Assembly (NCBI GenBank): GCA_023548195.1
Contig: JAJHZJ010000023.1
Coordinates: forward strand, 837,636 to 901,635
Source of the DNA: Bettongia penicillata ogilbyi
Lineage: Eukaryota > Chordata > Mammalia > Diprotodontia > Potoroidae
Direction of reading: 5' to 3'
DNA length: 64,000 bases
The notes beneath the pieces are model-generated. The model was not told the DNA's origin. It did not search any database and saw only the letters and a program-made list of their open reading frames with translations. A program made the position numbers and the translations under genes. Shown here one piece after another: positions 40,901 through 51,419 of the stretch (position 1 is the stretch's first letter; each line of letters opens with the position of its first letter).

Positions 40901-43900
40901 TGAAAGAATGAATGCTAAAAATATTCTCAATTTGTAATTGTGGGAAAAAAATAAAATACTATTCAAAGCATAAAAAATAAATGCTAAATTGATTTTTGTT
41001 TAAAAGCACTGCTTCATATTTTAGTTCGACTACATAGCATGACTATAGTGAAAATGTGCTCAATAGGAAAGTATATGTAGAACCTAAACAGAATTGTATG
41101 CTGTCACGGGGAGGGAGGGGGGTATTGGGGAAAGGGTGGGGGGGATAAAATCTTAACTTTAAGGAAATGATTGTAAAACATTAAAAAAAATTAAAATTAA
41201 AATAAAAAAAGAGTTGGACACAACTGAAACAAAATAAATAAATAAAAGCGCTGCTTCAGCATCACAGAATCTCAGAGTGATCTAGACCAATCCCTTCTTG
41301 ATCAAGAAATCTTTTTTTTTGGACAAAATTAGGTTTAAGTGACTTGCCCAAGGTCACACAGCTAGTAAGAGTCTGAGATCAGATTTGAACTTATGTTCTC
41401 CTGATTCTAGGGCCACAGCTCTATCCACTATACCACCTAGCTACCCCTCAAGAAACCTACAATATCACTGACTTCTAACAAGACCTATGCACAATGAAGT
41501 GATTGTATGTATTTGAACCCAAACTAATTGAATTTATATTTAAAATCTGGCAACTGGTTCCAACCCAATGAAAATCTACAGTATGAATATATAATATAAA
41601 AAAAAGGGAAAATATGCAATTGAACAAGGCATCCAGTTTGAGGGGATTTCAAGCAGCAGGTTGCACTTTGGGGCAACCCTGTTACAAGTTTTCTCATATC
41701 AAACTGAGGCCTTGTTCTTACCTCTTGAGCTGACTAGGCTGAGTCCAGTTCTGGTTCAAACACTTCAAAGGCAGCTATGGCCTCTACCTACCCCATCCCC
41801 AGTTCCCTGCTTGACAATCTTCTCTAAGCTATACACACCCAATTCTTTCCATCCATCCTCTCAGAGTTGGTTTCTAGTTCCTCCCCCCATCCCTTCTCTA
41901 GATACCCCAACTTGTCAGGGGCCTCCTTAAAATGAACTAACAAAATACTCTAGATGTAAACTAACATCTCCCTATAATTGTTTTTTAAGGCAATTGGGGT
42001 GAAGTGACTTACCCAGGGTCACACAGCTAGTTAAGTGTCTGAGGTCAGATGGAACTCAAGGCCACTGCTCTATACACTTTGCCACCTAGCTGCCCCTGTT
42101 GGTATCCCTACCAGGCCAACCTCTGACACCTTCTGCCTTTATTATTAGAGATATCTGGCCTTTCTCTCTTGGATAATTCGTCATATTTTCCTACATGGTT
42201 AAAGCTTGTTGCCCAAACAAGGCCAGGAGCCATCAGTGGGTAGACAGGTCCCTCAGTCTTACCCCATCTCAGTCTCTCCTCTTTCCTTGGCCCTTTCTGG
42301 CCTAGCAGAGCCTTAAGCAAAGCATGTAGACCTTCTCTTGCTTGGTGTGGAGGTCTCTGAAAAGTTTTCTTACCCGCTCAAAGGTATATTCAGCAACTTG
42401 GCAGAAAAGCTTGAGCAAGTTGGGGTCCCTGGTCTCACTGTAACCCATGAGGAAGGCGATCATGGCTTCACTGTGGGGCCACCAGAGTTTCATGTCCCAT
42501 TCCAGCTGGGGGGAAGGAGAAGGACAATCTTCAACCACTAATCTCTATACCTCCCCACCCTGCCCCCTTTCTTCCCCCACCCTACTCTATATTTACTTCT
42601 TTAGCATGGCTTGCTCTAGTTCCACTGAGCCTTGTCCGTTTTCCAGTTATTATAGTATGCTACTTATCTCTCCAAATTCTAGTCAAACACTTGTCGCAGT
42701 CCAAAGTTCTATCCAGTTATCGCCCACTGTCCTGTTTCTCCAAGGGTGGGAACCCTGTCATCCCCATCACTTTTAGAGTGGAAAGGCTTCCCCTGACTCT
42801 ACCATCCCTTGCTCAACCCTAGGGTAAACCACTCCCCCATTCCCTGGGCGTGGCCTGAGCAAGCAACAGAATTCTTACCAGGAATTCAGGGACCTCTAGA
42901 AGTGTGACTCCTTACCTGAGTGGGGCAAAATTTATCTGCATCTTGAAAGTAAAAGATGCCCCCATTTTCGTTGTCCCAGCCAGACTGAAAAGGCTGCAGC
43001 ATGAATTTCTCAATGATGTAAGTCTTGAGTTCAAGGTTTTGCTGGCGGATAGCATAGCGCAGCAGGAACCAGCCAGCCTCCAGGGCATGACCTGAGGTGG
43101 GGATACCATGCAGTCAGATCCCCCTATCTCCCTCCCAGGTACTGTATCCCAACTCTCAGACTGGGACCATTTGACTTTACTTTCCTAAACTCATCTGCTT
43201 CAGCCGTTTCAATCCTCGGGCATGGAAAGCTCATTTATAGCTCTGCTTTTGCCTTCCCTCCCCTGAATGGGACCTTCCCCCAAAACCTCAGGACCCTTCA
43301 CCCTCTGTCCCCCTCACTGGCTGCACAGCCCCAGAAAGCTCCCTTGGCCCTCTGCCTCCATCTATTACCCAGCACTGGGAACGTCCATCTAAAGAATGCC
43401 TGGCTCTCTTCTCTCTACATAAATCAAGTCCCCTCTTTTCTTTTCCAACTCTAGACCACGCTCCTCCCTTCCCAGACCCAGGGTCCATTCACCTGGATTC
43501 TGTTGTCTCCCCAGGCAACCAGGAATCTCAGTGCCATCCTTAGATACATTCTCCAACACAAGCTGTCCATTCCTCTGTCAGGTTGGGGGGGGGGGGGAAG
43601 CTTATATGAAGTCCTTCACTTTATCTCCCTAGGGGCTTCCTCCCCCACCCACCTCAAAGAGAAGAGAATCTTAGCCCTACCAAACCCCACACCCTCCTAA
43701 ACCAGTTGGAATATGCTGGCCACACCTCCCTCCACTTTGAGCTCCCAGGGCACTCAACCTGGAGATGTTTCAAGATCTGCTGAAAACACCATTCGCCCAA
43801 CTCCGCATATTTTCGAGCCATCTTGCCATCATCCTCGCCGAGCTGATCCACCAAGTTAAGCATCATCATGGGCACAGCCATAGAGTCAACCTTTGGGGCT

Positions 43901-45846
43901 CCTGAGAGCTGAGGCTGGCCCAGGCCAGTGGGGTCCACTCGAACCCAGTATATAATCTGATCCATCATCTCTACGGCTTCCCTCTTGGAAAGGAGGAAAT
44001 GGGGTTAGGTGGAGTCCCCTAGGTCAGCCAAAGGGTTCTGTCAATTCCTTGACCTCTTCCTCTCTGATCCAGCTAGCCCAGGTCCTTATCCCTCAATCTT
44101 GGCAGCATTATGTCTGTTTGTCCCTCCCTCCCTCTTGGCCTCACTAACTGTGTGTTTCCTATGCTCAACTCTAGCTGTGTGAACTTGGACATGTTATTCC
44201 CATCCCTAGGGGCATGATCTTACTACCTCCACCCCACATACCTGGTATCGAGGGTCGCCTGTGGCCTTCCACAGTTCATCCATGGCCATGGTATAGAAGC
44301 ATTCGCTGAAGATTGTGCGCTGAATCTTGGCAGGGCGGCCATCACGGGTCAGAACAAAGGCACACTTTTTTGCTGGGGGGGCTACTCGGGCATGGCGGAT
44401 GAGGAACTCCCCTCCTAAAAGCAGTTCCAGGTGAGGAAACTGACATCCCAAACCCCTCTCCAGGAAGATAGGGGGATGGAGATTGAAAAGGCCATTCTGG
44501 TAGGGACTGTTCCAGAGGACAAGGTCTCTCATCCTAGACTGGGCCATACTGTGCACAAAGGAGGGGAGAAAGGGAATTTGGAGTGGGGAGGGGTAGATAG
44601 TATTAAAGTACCTGCTCTGGCTGCATCCAGAATCTCAGGCCAATGGAAACGTTGCAGCTTGCGGTAAAGACGGCAATACATCCATACCTGGAGTTTAGAA
44701 AGCCAGTATGGGGTGGGGGGCAAGGGTGGTGAGGGGAAATCAAGTCTCTTCCCATCCTTCCTTGAACCACATGGACTAGGGGTGAGGAACTTGTGTCCTC
44801 AAGGCCACATGTAGCCTTCTAGGTCCTTGGGTGCAGTCTTTTGATGGAGTCCAAGTTTTACAGAACCAATCCTTTTATGAAGGGTATGTGTTCTGTGAAG
44901 TTTGGATTCAGTCCAATGGTCACTCTTCAGAACCTGGAGAGCTGCATGTGACCTTGGGCTGCAAGTTCCCCATCCTTGGACCCATAGCTGCCTTAATCTG
45001 GAGGTGGGAAAGGCTGGGTCAAGTTACATGCTTTCTGGGCTAAGGGTGGCTCCCCTCAAGGAGGTGGTAGGTCTCTAGAGGTGTGTGCCATGGTCAGGCC
45101 TGTCTCAGGACCTACTGCCACAGTGGAGCCAGAGTATGTAGGTGTGCACTGAGGTGAGGGGCTAAGGGTGGCTCCCCTCAAGGAGGTGCTGGGCCTCTAT
45201 ACATCATATTTGCCATGGTTGGGTCTGTCTTGGGGTCTACAGTGGGTGTCCACTGAGGTGAGGGGTACCTTACCTGCCTTCCCTGCAGCCACACATATTT
45301 GAGGTCGTCATACACTTGGCCCTCTTTAGTGAGGCAGGTGAAAAAGCCCCTGAAAAAAAGAAGGGGGATTAATAAGGGGAGGGGGCTGCTTCTACTTCAA
45401 TATATTACCCTGTGAGCAAATGATCCCACCATAAGGGTGGGGGTGGGGGCAGGGAAGAGATTTCTATGGTGGATTGTGGGTGTAGTGAAAGATATCTGGG
45501 CACTCAGAGCTCAAGAAAAGGTGAGACAGGAGGCTTAGGAAGCGGGTGGGAGTCAGAGTCTAGAAGGGGGAAGGTGGGGAAGGATTGAGGGGAGTGGGTG
45601 AGAAGCTGATGTCTGATTGGGGGAAGTGAAGGGCTGAGGGGGCAGCCATGTTGTAGCTCTGCTGTTGGTAGGGGCAATGAATTGGCAAGAAGAGTTCAGG
45701 TTTGGAATGAGGAACAAAGGCTAGGTGTCCAGAGGTGATCATTACCCGTGCTCAGAATCATGAGAATACTTGGTCCAAAATGTTATCACTCTGTCCAGCT
45801 CCTCCTCTACCCGCTCCTTCCAGGTGGCTAGTATAGCCCTCTCCAT
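37918..45846 (-). CDS. RENBP: RENBP, N-acylglucosamine 2-epimerase (renin-binding protein)
   Basis: RENBP interconverts N-acetylglucosamine and N-acetylmannosamine in amino-sugar/sialic-acid metabolism, and was first found as a cytosolic renin inhibitor. Coding exons 45846-45746, 45349-45274, 44687-44612, 44414-44242, 43983-43759, 43574-43493, 43091-42916, 42505-42374, 38231-38144 and 37988-37918 are all in phase and give 399 residues. Landmarks include [32 protein letters not shown] across an exon junction, [68 protein letters not shown] and [16 protein letters not shown]. His246 (NPGHALE) and His380 (CFHVPRC) fit the two catalytic histidines of the AGE family. Human RENBP (427 residues) has an extra Pro/Ala-rich C-terminal tail absent here. 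Confidence 0.97.
38144..38231 (-). CDS. RENBP: RENBP coding exon 9
   Basis: [20 protein letters not shown] and LNFKGGPFK plus G; acceptor ccctcag, donor G|gtgagt. A second cag seven bases inside the exon would break the phase and was rejected. Confidence 0.95.
39196..40318 (+). mobile_element. L1 ORF2 end plus 3' UTR, truncated
   Basis: 'aggaagcagaaaactgggaa', 'gataaatggtcaaaggatat', 'acctctgacccagcaatact' style sequence of the L1 ORF2 terminus, then the 3' UTR 'atgactaaggtgaaaatgta'. Broken by frameshifts; 5'-truncated. Confidence 0.85.
41018..41215 (+). mobile_element. L1 3' UTR fragment
   Basis: 'ttagttcgactacatagcat' to 'gggggggataaaatcttaac' with an A-rich tail. Nearly identical to 36866-37000, so both belong to one young L1 subfamily. 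Confidence 0.8.
41305..41450 (-). repeat. Marsupial SINE, reverse orientation
   Basis: 'tgacttgcccaaggtcacac', 'agctagtaagagtctgagat', 'ccactataccacctagctac'. Confidence 0.85.
42374..42505 (-). CDS. RENBP: RENBP coding exon 8
   Basis: [20 protein letters not shown] through VAEYTFER (44 codons); acceptor ccccag, donor CGG|gtaaga. Confidence 0.95.
42916..43091 (-). CDS. RENBP: RENBP coding exon 7 (first catalytic His)
   Basis: [20 protein letters not shown] through DADKFCPTQ (58 codons); acceptor cctcag, donor CAG|gtaagg. His246 is the first residue after the junction. Confidence 0.96.
43493..43574 (-). CDS. RENBP: RENBP coding exon 6
   Basis: [20 protein letters not shown] and LGRQQNP plus G; acceptor tgacag, donor G|gtgaat. 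Confidence 0.95.
43759..43983 (-). CDS. RENBP: RENBP coding exon 5
   Basis: [20 protein letters not shown] through FQQILKHLQ (75 codons); acceptor tccaag, donor CAG|gttgag. The gttgag donor is weaker than its neighbours but the phase is exact. Confidence 0.94.
44242..44414 (-). CDS. RENBP: RENBP coding exon 4
   Basis: [20 protein letters not shown] through ATGDPRYQ (57 codons); acceptor tttag, donor CAG|gtatgt. Confidence 0.96.
44612..44687 (-). CDS. RENBP: RENBP coding exon 3
   Basis: [20 protein letters not shown] and DAARA plus G; acceptor ctccag, donor G|gtactt. Confidence 0.95.
44777..44978. mobile_element. Fold-back hAT-like miniature element, copy 4
   Basis: Starts TAGGGGTGAGGAAC and ends GTTCCCCATCCTTG, with arms 'ttttgatggagtccaagttt' and 'tttggattcagtccaatggt' around a loop holding 'aaccaatccttttatgaagg'. 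It lies in RENBP intron 2. Confidence 0.75.
45037..45266. repeat. 121-bp tandem duplication in RENBP intron 2
   Basis: The segment beginning GGGCTAAGGGTGGCTCCCCT at 45037 recurs at 45158; both copies end GAGGTGAGGG. The copies have diverged by substitutions and small gaps. The second copy ends within about 10 bp of the exon 2 donor. Confidence 0.9.
45274..45349 (-). CDS. RENBP: RENBP coding exon 2
   Basis: [20 protein letters not shown] through LQGRQ; acceptor tttcag, donor CAG|gtaagg. Confidence 0.95.
45746..45846 (-). CDS. RENBP: RENBP coding exon 1
   Basis: [20 protein letters not shown] through SHDSEH plus GG; donor GG|gtaatg. A 3' acceptor-like ccctag sits just upstream at 45850-45852, so a non-coding exon probably precedes it (the exon would begin at 45849). 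Confidence 0.93.
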
Positions 45847-45965
45847 CTCCTAGGGAATGAAAGGAACAGGCCCTAAGTTATGAGGCAGACAGTGGGCTGA
45901 GGCACCCTCCCCTCCCACCCACACACCCTCCCCTCCCCTCCCCTCCACACACATCCCCTCCACAT

Positions 45966-46143
45966 TTGTGTGTGTGTGTGTGTGTGTGTATATATACACA
46001 CACACATACATACATATATATGTATATACATATGTATGTGTATATATACATACACATATACATATATACATACATGTACATATACATGTATATGTGTGTG
46101 TATACACACACACACACACACACACTCACACATACACACACAC
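45966..46143. repeat. (TG)n-(TA)n-(CA)n palindromic microsatellite
   Basis: Starts as TG repeats, passes through alternating TATATACATA motifs and ends as CA repeats, so it is close to self-complementary and entirely alternating purine-pyrimidine. It sits about 115 bp upstream of RENBP coding exon 1. Confidence 0.95.
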
Positions 46144-46356
46144 CTCAGACCCCCAGAGGGAGCCCTACCCCAGGCTCCCTCACAGCCCTCATTCCCTCCC
46201 TCCTGCAGCACTCAGAGCCTAGAGTCTAGAGGCTGAGCCTGAGCTGGAGGCAGAGAGACTGGGACTGGAGGCTGATCCTGTGACTGCTCAGCTGACTAAA
46301 GCCAGTTCCTGAAGCCGGAAGGGGAAAAGACCAGGACCTAGGCTGGGGGCCCTGAA

Positions 46357-46365
46357 CTTATAACC
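46357..46365 (-). promoter_or_regulatory. TATA-like GGTTATAAG upstream of RENBP
   Basis: GGTTATAAG on the minus strand about 510 bp upstream of the RENBP start codon. It could drive a leader starting near 46330. Position-based inference only; competing first exon at 47057-47105. Confidence 0.3.
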
Positions 46366-46604
46366 TTGAAGAGCTGGGGAGGGGCTAAAGTTGAGACTCC
46401 CTCCCTTTCTCTCCCTATCCCTGCTCCCTCCCTCCCTCCTTCCCTCCCTCCCTCTCCTCTCTCCAGCTCTCCCCCGGCAACCAGCTCCTTAACCCTCTCC
46501 TTCCCAAGCAGAATTTAGGAGTGGGAGGGGAAGGGACACGGTGACTCTACCCCCTGGGGTGTGGACAGGAAGGAAGGGGAACCTTGTCAGCAGGATGGAC
46601 AAGA

Positions 46605-46750
46605 GAGAGCACTACTTTATGGAGTCAGAGAATCTGGGTTCAAATGCCAACACAGTGCCTAAGTGACCTTGGGCAAGTCACTTCAAGTCTCTGCGCCTCA
46701 GTTCCTCCAACTGTAAAAAATGAAGGGACTGAAAAATCTCTTTTAACTGT
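46605..46750 (+). repeat. MIR-like SINE
   Basis: 'gagaatctgggttcaaatgc', 'agtgaccttgggcaagtcac', 'cagttcctccaactgtaaaa'. Confidence 0.75.
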
Positions 46751-46849
46751 AAGCTGTGAATGAAAAGATACACAAACACGCTGATTCTTTACAAACTGTA
46801 ACGTAACGGCCCCAACATTTCCAAGGGGAAATATGGCTCCCTCTCCCTA

Positions 46850-47105
46850 CTGATGAGGAAGATGGCGGAGATGGCGTGGCTGGGACCGGATACAGATAAT
46901 TCAGTCTCTAAGTCTGATCAATCTGTTTATCCTCCTAGCCCCCAATTCCAGTTCCTGTCCACCAACACCCCACCTCATCCCTCCCCACTCCAGCCCCCTC
47001 CCGCCATCACCCCATTCCGCCCCCCCACCGCAACAGCTCTCAAAGCTCCATCTTACCTCGCGCTGGCTGATGAAGCCTACAGGAAGTCGTTGCTTACCGG
47101 AAGTT
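46850..47105 (-). promoter_or_regulatory. Probable non-coding first exon and promoter (RENBP leader)
   Basis: On the minus strand ACTTCCGGT (ETS site, 47096-47104) and a second ETS-like GACTTCCTG are followed by GCGCGAG|gtaaga, a strong splice donor at 47057/47056. A YY1-type AAGATGGCGGAG lies at 46859-46870. TATA-less ETS/YY1 promoters with a short non-coding first exon are common in housekeeping genes. The first acceptor downstream in the same direction with known coding content is RENBP at 45850, so a RENBP leader is the simplest reading. A divergent plus-strand transcript cannot be excluded. Confidence 0.5.
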
Positions 47106-47119
47106 AGGTGGCGCTGTAG

Positions 47120-47575
47120 AGCACCGCCTCTTCAGTCACGAGGACCTCGAATTCAAATTTAACCCTAGATGCTTATTAGCTGTGTGACCCTGGACAAGGC
47201 ATTTAACTCCAATTGCCTCACAAGAAATGGGGGGGAGCGGGGGGGGGGAAGGGAAGGAATTGGTTGCTTAAGGGCAAGTAGGTGGCGCAATAGATAGAGC
47301 AATGGCCCTAAAGTCAGGAGGACCTGAGTTCAAATCTAACCTTAGACACTCACTGTGTGACCCTGGACTAGTCATTTTACCCCAATTGCCTCTCACCAAA
47401 AAACGGAAAGAAAAAAGGAATTGGCTGCTTAGAGGTAATAGACAGAGCACCAGCCCTAGCTAGTCAGTGTGACCTGAGTTCAAATCCGACCTTTGATACT
47501 ACCTGTGTGATCCTGGGCAAGTCACTTAATCCCAAGTGCCTCCAAAAAAAAATATTTTTTTTTAATTAAAAAGAA
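47120..47575 (+). repeat. Three consecutive marsupial tRNA-derived SINEs
   Basis: Same-orientation copies at about 47120-47245, 47268-47410 and 47425-47575. The second is the best preserved: 'gggcaagtaggtggcgcaat', 'gatagagcaatggccctaaa', 'cctgagttcaaatctaacct'. Each ends in A-rich or G-rich simple sequence. The first overlaps the end of the ETS promoter. Confidence 0.85.
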
Positions 47576-49080
47576 CTGCCTGCTTAGTTTCCAATAAAGG
47601 AAGTAGGGCTACGGAGGAGGGTGACAAGCCAGGTTCTACTTTTAGAAAACCTCATATTAAGGTCCCCCATCAGGGTGGGCAATGACCAGGAGAGTAGCCA
47701 AGTGAACTGGGACTTTGTCCTCTGGCAAGTGGAGGGGAGAGGGTGTACAGCCACTACCCCCCACTATTATCTCCCCCTCTTTCAAGAGCATCAGCTCAAA
47801 TTCCTTTTCAAAGAGAAGTAGGGGAGATCTAGGGTTTGAAGCCCTGGAGTATGGAGTCAACTCCACTCCTATTCAAGGAGCTGGCAAGGTAGGGGAGATA
47901 GCATGAGACCAGTCAAAGAATCTTAGTTTTAGACCTAAAAGAGACCCCAAACATCATCTAGTACAAATGCCTCATTTTACAGATGAGGAAACTCAGGCCC
48001 AGAGAGGTTAAAAGGTTTGTACAGGATCACACAGTTAATGACAAAGCTGAAATCCCGAAAGGCAACTTTTCAAATCCAGTCTTCTTTCCTGGTAGCATCC
48101 CTTCATTTGTCTAGACTTTACATAAAGTAGAAATAAGGCAACCTTTCCAACCTCCCCCAAGTCATTCCTGGGAACCTGATGAATGCTACCTGAGAGAGGT
48201 CTTTAAAATGTACAACCCCAAGCTTAGCCCTTAAGTATGAATGAATGAATGAATGAATGAGAAAGCATTTACTAAGTGTTTATTGTGCACTAGGCAGTGT
48301 GGATTCAAATACAGAAAACATTCCCTGCCCACATGGAGTTTATATTCTAATAGGGAAAGATAGCAGGAAAATAGTGGGGAATGGTGACCAGGAAGCTAGT
48401 TTTGGACAGGACACCCCCAGCAATGGTAAACTGATCCATAAGGCAGTGATCATTTCTAAAACTGTAATTATCTAACTTGAGGGAAAGGGGGAGGGGGAAG
48501 GGGAGAGGGGAGATGCACTTTCTGTGGCAAAGCAGCAAATAGAAAGATGAACTGATGGGCTCAGTGGATCATGGTCTACTTTATCTACAGTCAGTCAATA
48601 ATCTGAGCGGTTCATTCCCAAGGCCACAATTCCTGAACATACAAAGGGCATGGATTCAGGAGGTCTGACTTGGAGAGGACTGGTCCAGGTCCAGAGATGT
48701 GGGTTAGCAGCAACACAGCAGAACATAAAGTTGTGGTACAGGACCAGATGATAAAATGAACCTCTTTTTCACAGCTGGACAGTTATGGTTCAGGTTTATC
48801 TACTGTTCTAATTACTTTCTCTAAACTGACTTTTTTGTAGTTCAATCACACCTGACTCTTCATGACCCCATTTGCAGTTTTCTTGGCAGAGACACCTCAG
48901 TGGTTTGTCATTGCTGTCTCCAGCCCATTTGACAGCTAAGGAAACTGAGGCAAACAGGGTGAAGTGACTTGTTCAAGGTCACACAGCTAAGCATTTGAGG
49001 TCAAATTTGAACACAGGAAGAGGAATCTGCCTGACTCCAGGCCCAGGACTACAGCACTATCTAGCTGCACAAAGAGATTC
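47576..49080. other. RENBP-HCFC1 intergenic, SINE and old repeats
   Basis: Reverse MIR-like copy at 47915-48090, (GAAT)n at about 48236-48260, old MIR/L2-type repeat at 48255-48440 ('tttactaagtgtttattgtg') and a full reverse SINE at 48838-49075. No gene seen. Confidence 0.6.
48838..49075 (-). repeat. Marsupial SINE, reverse orientation
   Basis: 'tcatgaccccatttgcagtt', 'tggtttgtcattgctgtctc', 'ggtcacacagctaagcattt'. Confidence 0.85.
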
Positions 49081-50720
49081 TTTGGTCTCTAAGTTTTTAA
49101 AAATTAATTTACTTTAAATTTAAATACACAATAAGAAAAGGAAAAAAGTATATTATAAACTTCAATACAAAAAAAGAAAAGAAAAAAGCATTGTCATGTG
49201 AACAGCAGAATTTAAGAGAGGATTCAAACTATATACAGCAATAAATTTCTATTTCAAGGAAGCCTACTACTCATGCTCAGAACTGTCCACCTTTTCTTCG
49301 CTTCTTTGTTTTCTTTTATTCTCTACTGTGCACTTTTTACTTTGTTCTCTGCCCCCTCCCATGCTACAATTAAGTCTTTCTGTCTCTCTCCACATACACA
49401 TATACATACACACACACATATATACAAACACACATACACATATAAACACAATATACATATACACATACATACCCTTACATACACATATGTATGCTTAGAT
49501 ATCTATAATCATAGTCATATATAGACATATACATTCATATGCATCTATATAAGACAGTACCATATTTATTTGTCCTCTGTTTCTCTAAGAGGGGATAACC
49601 TCTTCCTTCATAAATCTAAGTCTTTCCACATTTTTCCAAGTCTGCTAATTTGTCATTTCCCACACCATGGCAATATTCCAACCTTACACTGTCTCACTAT
49701 TTTAAATAGTCTAAAAACAATATTGAAGAATATGGCTGACATGTACTGTACCTTCCCTAGTTTTCTCTATTGAATAAATCTATTTTAGCTTTGATTTTGT
49801 CTGAGATCATGATTACCACCCCTGCTTTTTTTTTTCCTAATAAATTCTACTCTTGGTCTTCATTTTATATTTGTATATATCTCTTATTTCCTGTCGTTGC
49901 TGACCCCTCTACTTTACTTCTACCTGATGCCTTACCTTCCTATTACTTAACCTAGCCCCCCTCCAAGGATCCCTCCCTCATCCTCCCATTCCCATTCATC
50001 TAAACTATTTTTATTAATTTTTAATTTAATTTAATATAATTTATACATATTATATATTTTAATATATTCATATATAATATATTTATAATATAAATATATA
50101 AATTATATATAAGTATACTATATATAATATATATAATTTCTATATATTTCTATGTATAATTTATATATATATATAATATAAATAAATATATTTATAATAT
50201 ATAATATATATTATATATATAACATAATTTAACTATTCCCTCACCCTCCACTCTAGATATCCCTCCCTTACCATCTCTCCCTCCCAGTCCCCTTAGCCTT
50301 TTATTCCTTTCTCAATGTAGAAGACTTTGATACCCATTTCCTGATGAAAGTAGGGTTCCAGAACTTCCTCCCCCATCTAATTCCTCTGTGTTAATTCTTC
50401 CTCTCAGACCTCATTTGCATAAGATAATTACTCTTTTTACTCTGTTTCTAAATGATTTCACTTTTAAAAGTCATATGATGCTCAGGCCTACTCCAATCCA
50501 ATCTTCCTTACCAGCTACCCAATCACTAATAATACTCTTAGACATACGTTTTACATTTCCTCATATGAAAGATAAGCGGCCTTGTCTTTCCTGAGTCCCT
50601 TGTAATTAGTCTTCCATATGTAGCTTATACTTCTCTTGGATCTTATATGTCAAACCTTCTATTAAATTCAGGATTTTTTTAAAACAAAATCCTGAAAGTC
50701 TGACAATTCATTAAATGACT
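49080..50720 (-). mobile_element. Minus-strand L1 fragment interrupted by AT/CA simple sequence
   Basis: On the minus strand 49770-49860 translates to a KAGVVIMISDKIKAKID-like segment, the signature after the L1 ORF2 endonuclease. Flanking minus-strand sequence is A-rich L1-like. The tracts 49395-49560 (CA/TA) and 50010-50235 (almost pure AT) are expanded simple sequence inside it. Confidence 0.55.
50010..50235. repeat. AT-rich simple-sequence block
   Basis: About 225 bp of almost pure A/T with TATATA and AATATA motifs; strongly self-complementary and a candidate DNA-unwinding or fragile-type tract. Confidence 0.9.
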
Positions 50721-50849
50721 TTTTCTTTTCCATTCAGGATTATGCTTAACTTTGCTGGGTATTTTTTTTAATTTTATTTTTTTCTGAATCGCTCAGAGAA
50801 ACCTGTTCTTTATATGAACTTTCCTTTGTTTAAATAGCATTTGCATTTT

Positions 50850-51075
50850 TTCTGTCATGTCTGACTCTTTCTGACCCCATTTGGGGTTTTCTTTGTAAAG
50901 ATACTGGAGTGGTTTGCCATTTCCTTCTCTAGCTCATTTTACAGATGAGAAAACTGAGGCAAACAGGGTGAAGTGACTTGCTCAGGATCACATAGCTAGT
51001 GTTTGAGATCTGATTTGAACTCAGGAGTCTTCGTGATTCCAGGCCTGGCACTATGTCGCCACCTAGCTGTCCAAA
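50850..51075 (-). repeat. Marsupial SINE, reverse orientation
   Basis: 'tctgaccccatttggggttt', 'gtggtttgccatttccttct', 'actgaggcaaacagggtgaa', 'gccacctagctgtcc'. Confidence 0.88.
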
Positions 51076-51159
51076 TGGATACTTCAGTCTTTTTCTAGTT
51101 CTTTCTCAACATGTGTCGCCTCTCTCTAAAAGAGTACCTGAACAGGCCTTAGTCAGAAA

Positions 51160-51360
51160 AAGGCCAAAGTCTGCCATTGCATCCTGGACTGCCTCCAGTC
51201 ATCCTGATGAATATCTGGTCCCTGGATTCAGATGACCCTGGAGGAGAAGTGAGCCTGGTGACCTGCACAGCCCTCCCTCACTCAAAACAAAGTCAAGTGC
51301 AAGTCATGCCATCATTTCTCTGATGTCTTGGTTGTCTTGGAAAACAAAGGAAGAACTCAA
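51160..51360 (+). repeat. RTE-associated SINE-like repeat
   Basis: 'gccattgcatcctggactgc', 'gcacagccctccctcactca', 'caagtgcaagtcatgccatc'. Its first part resembles the RTE leader at 53450-53580 ('catccactgcatcctgagcc'), suggesting a non-autonomous partner. Confidence 0.6.
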
Positions 51361-51419
51361 CAAGGTGTTAAAAGGAAAGGGAACACTGGGTCACTGAGTC
51401 AGCACAATTTCCCTTTTTT

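Larger units (their letters stand above)
38232..42373. other. RENBP intron 8 (4.1 kb): L1- and SINE-filled
   Basis: Contains SINE copies at 38505-38665, 41305-41450 and 41975-42100 (all reverse), L1 3' ends at 39196-40318, 40326-40465 and 41018-41215. No additional exon signal. Confidence 0.7.

Noticed and set aside
45850..46236. Open frames rich in Cys/Val or Thr/His
   Set aside because: Translation of the TG/CA microsatellite in several frames.
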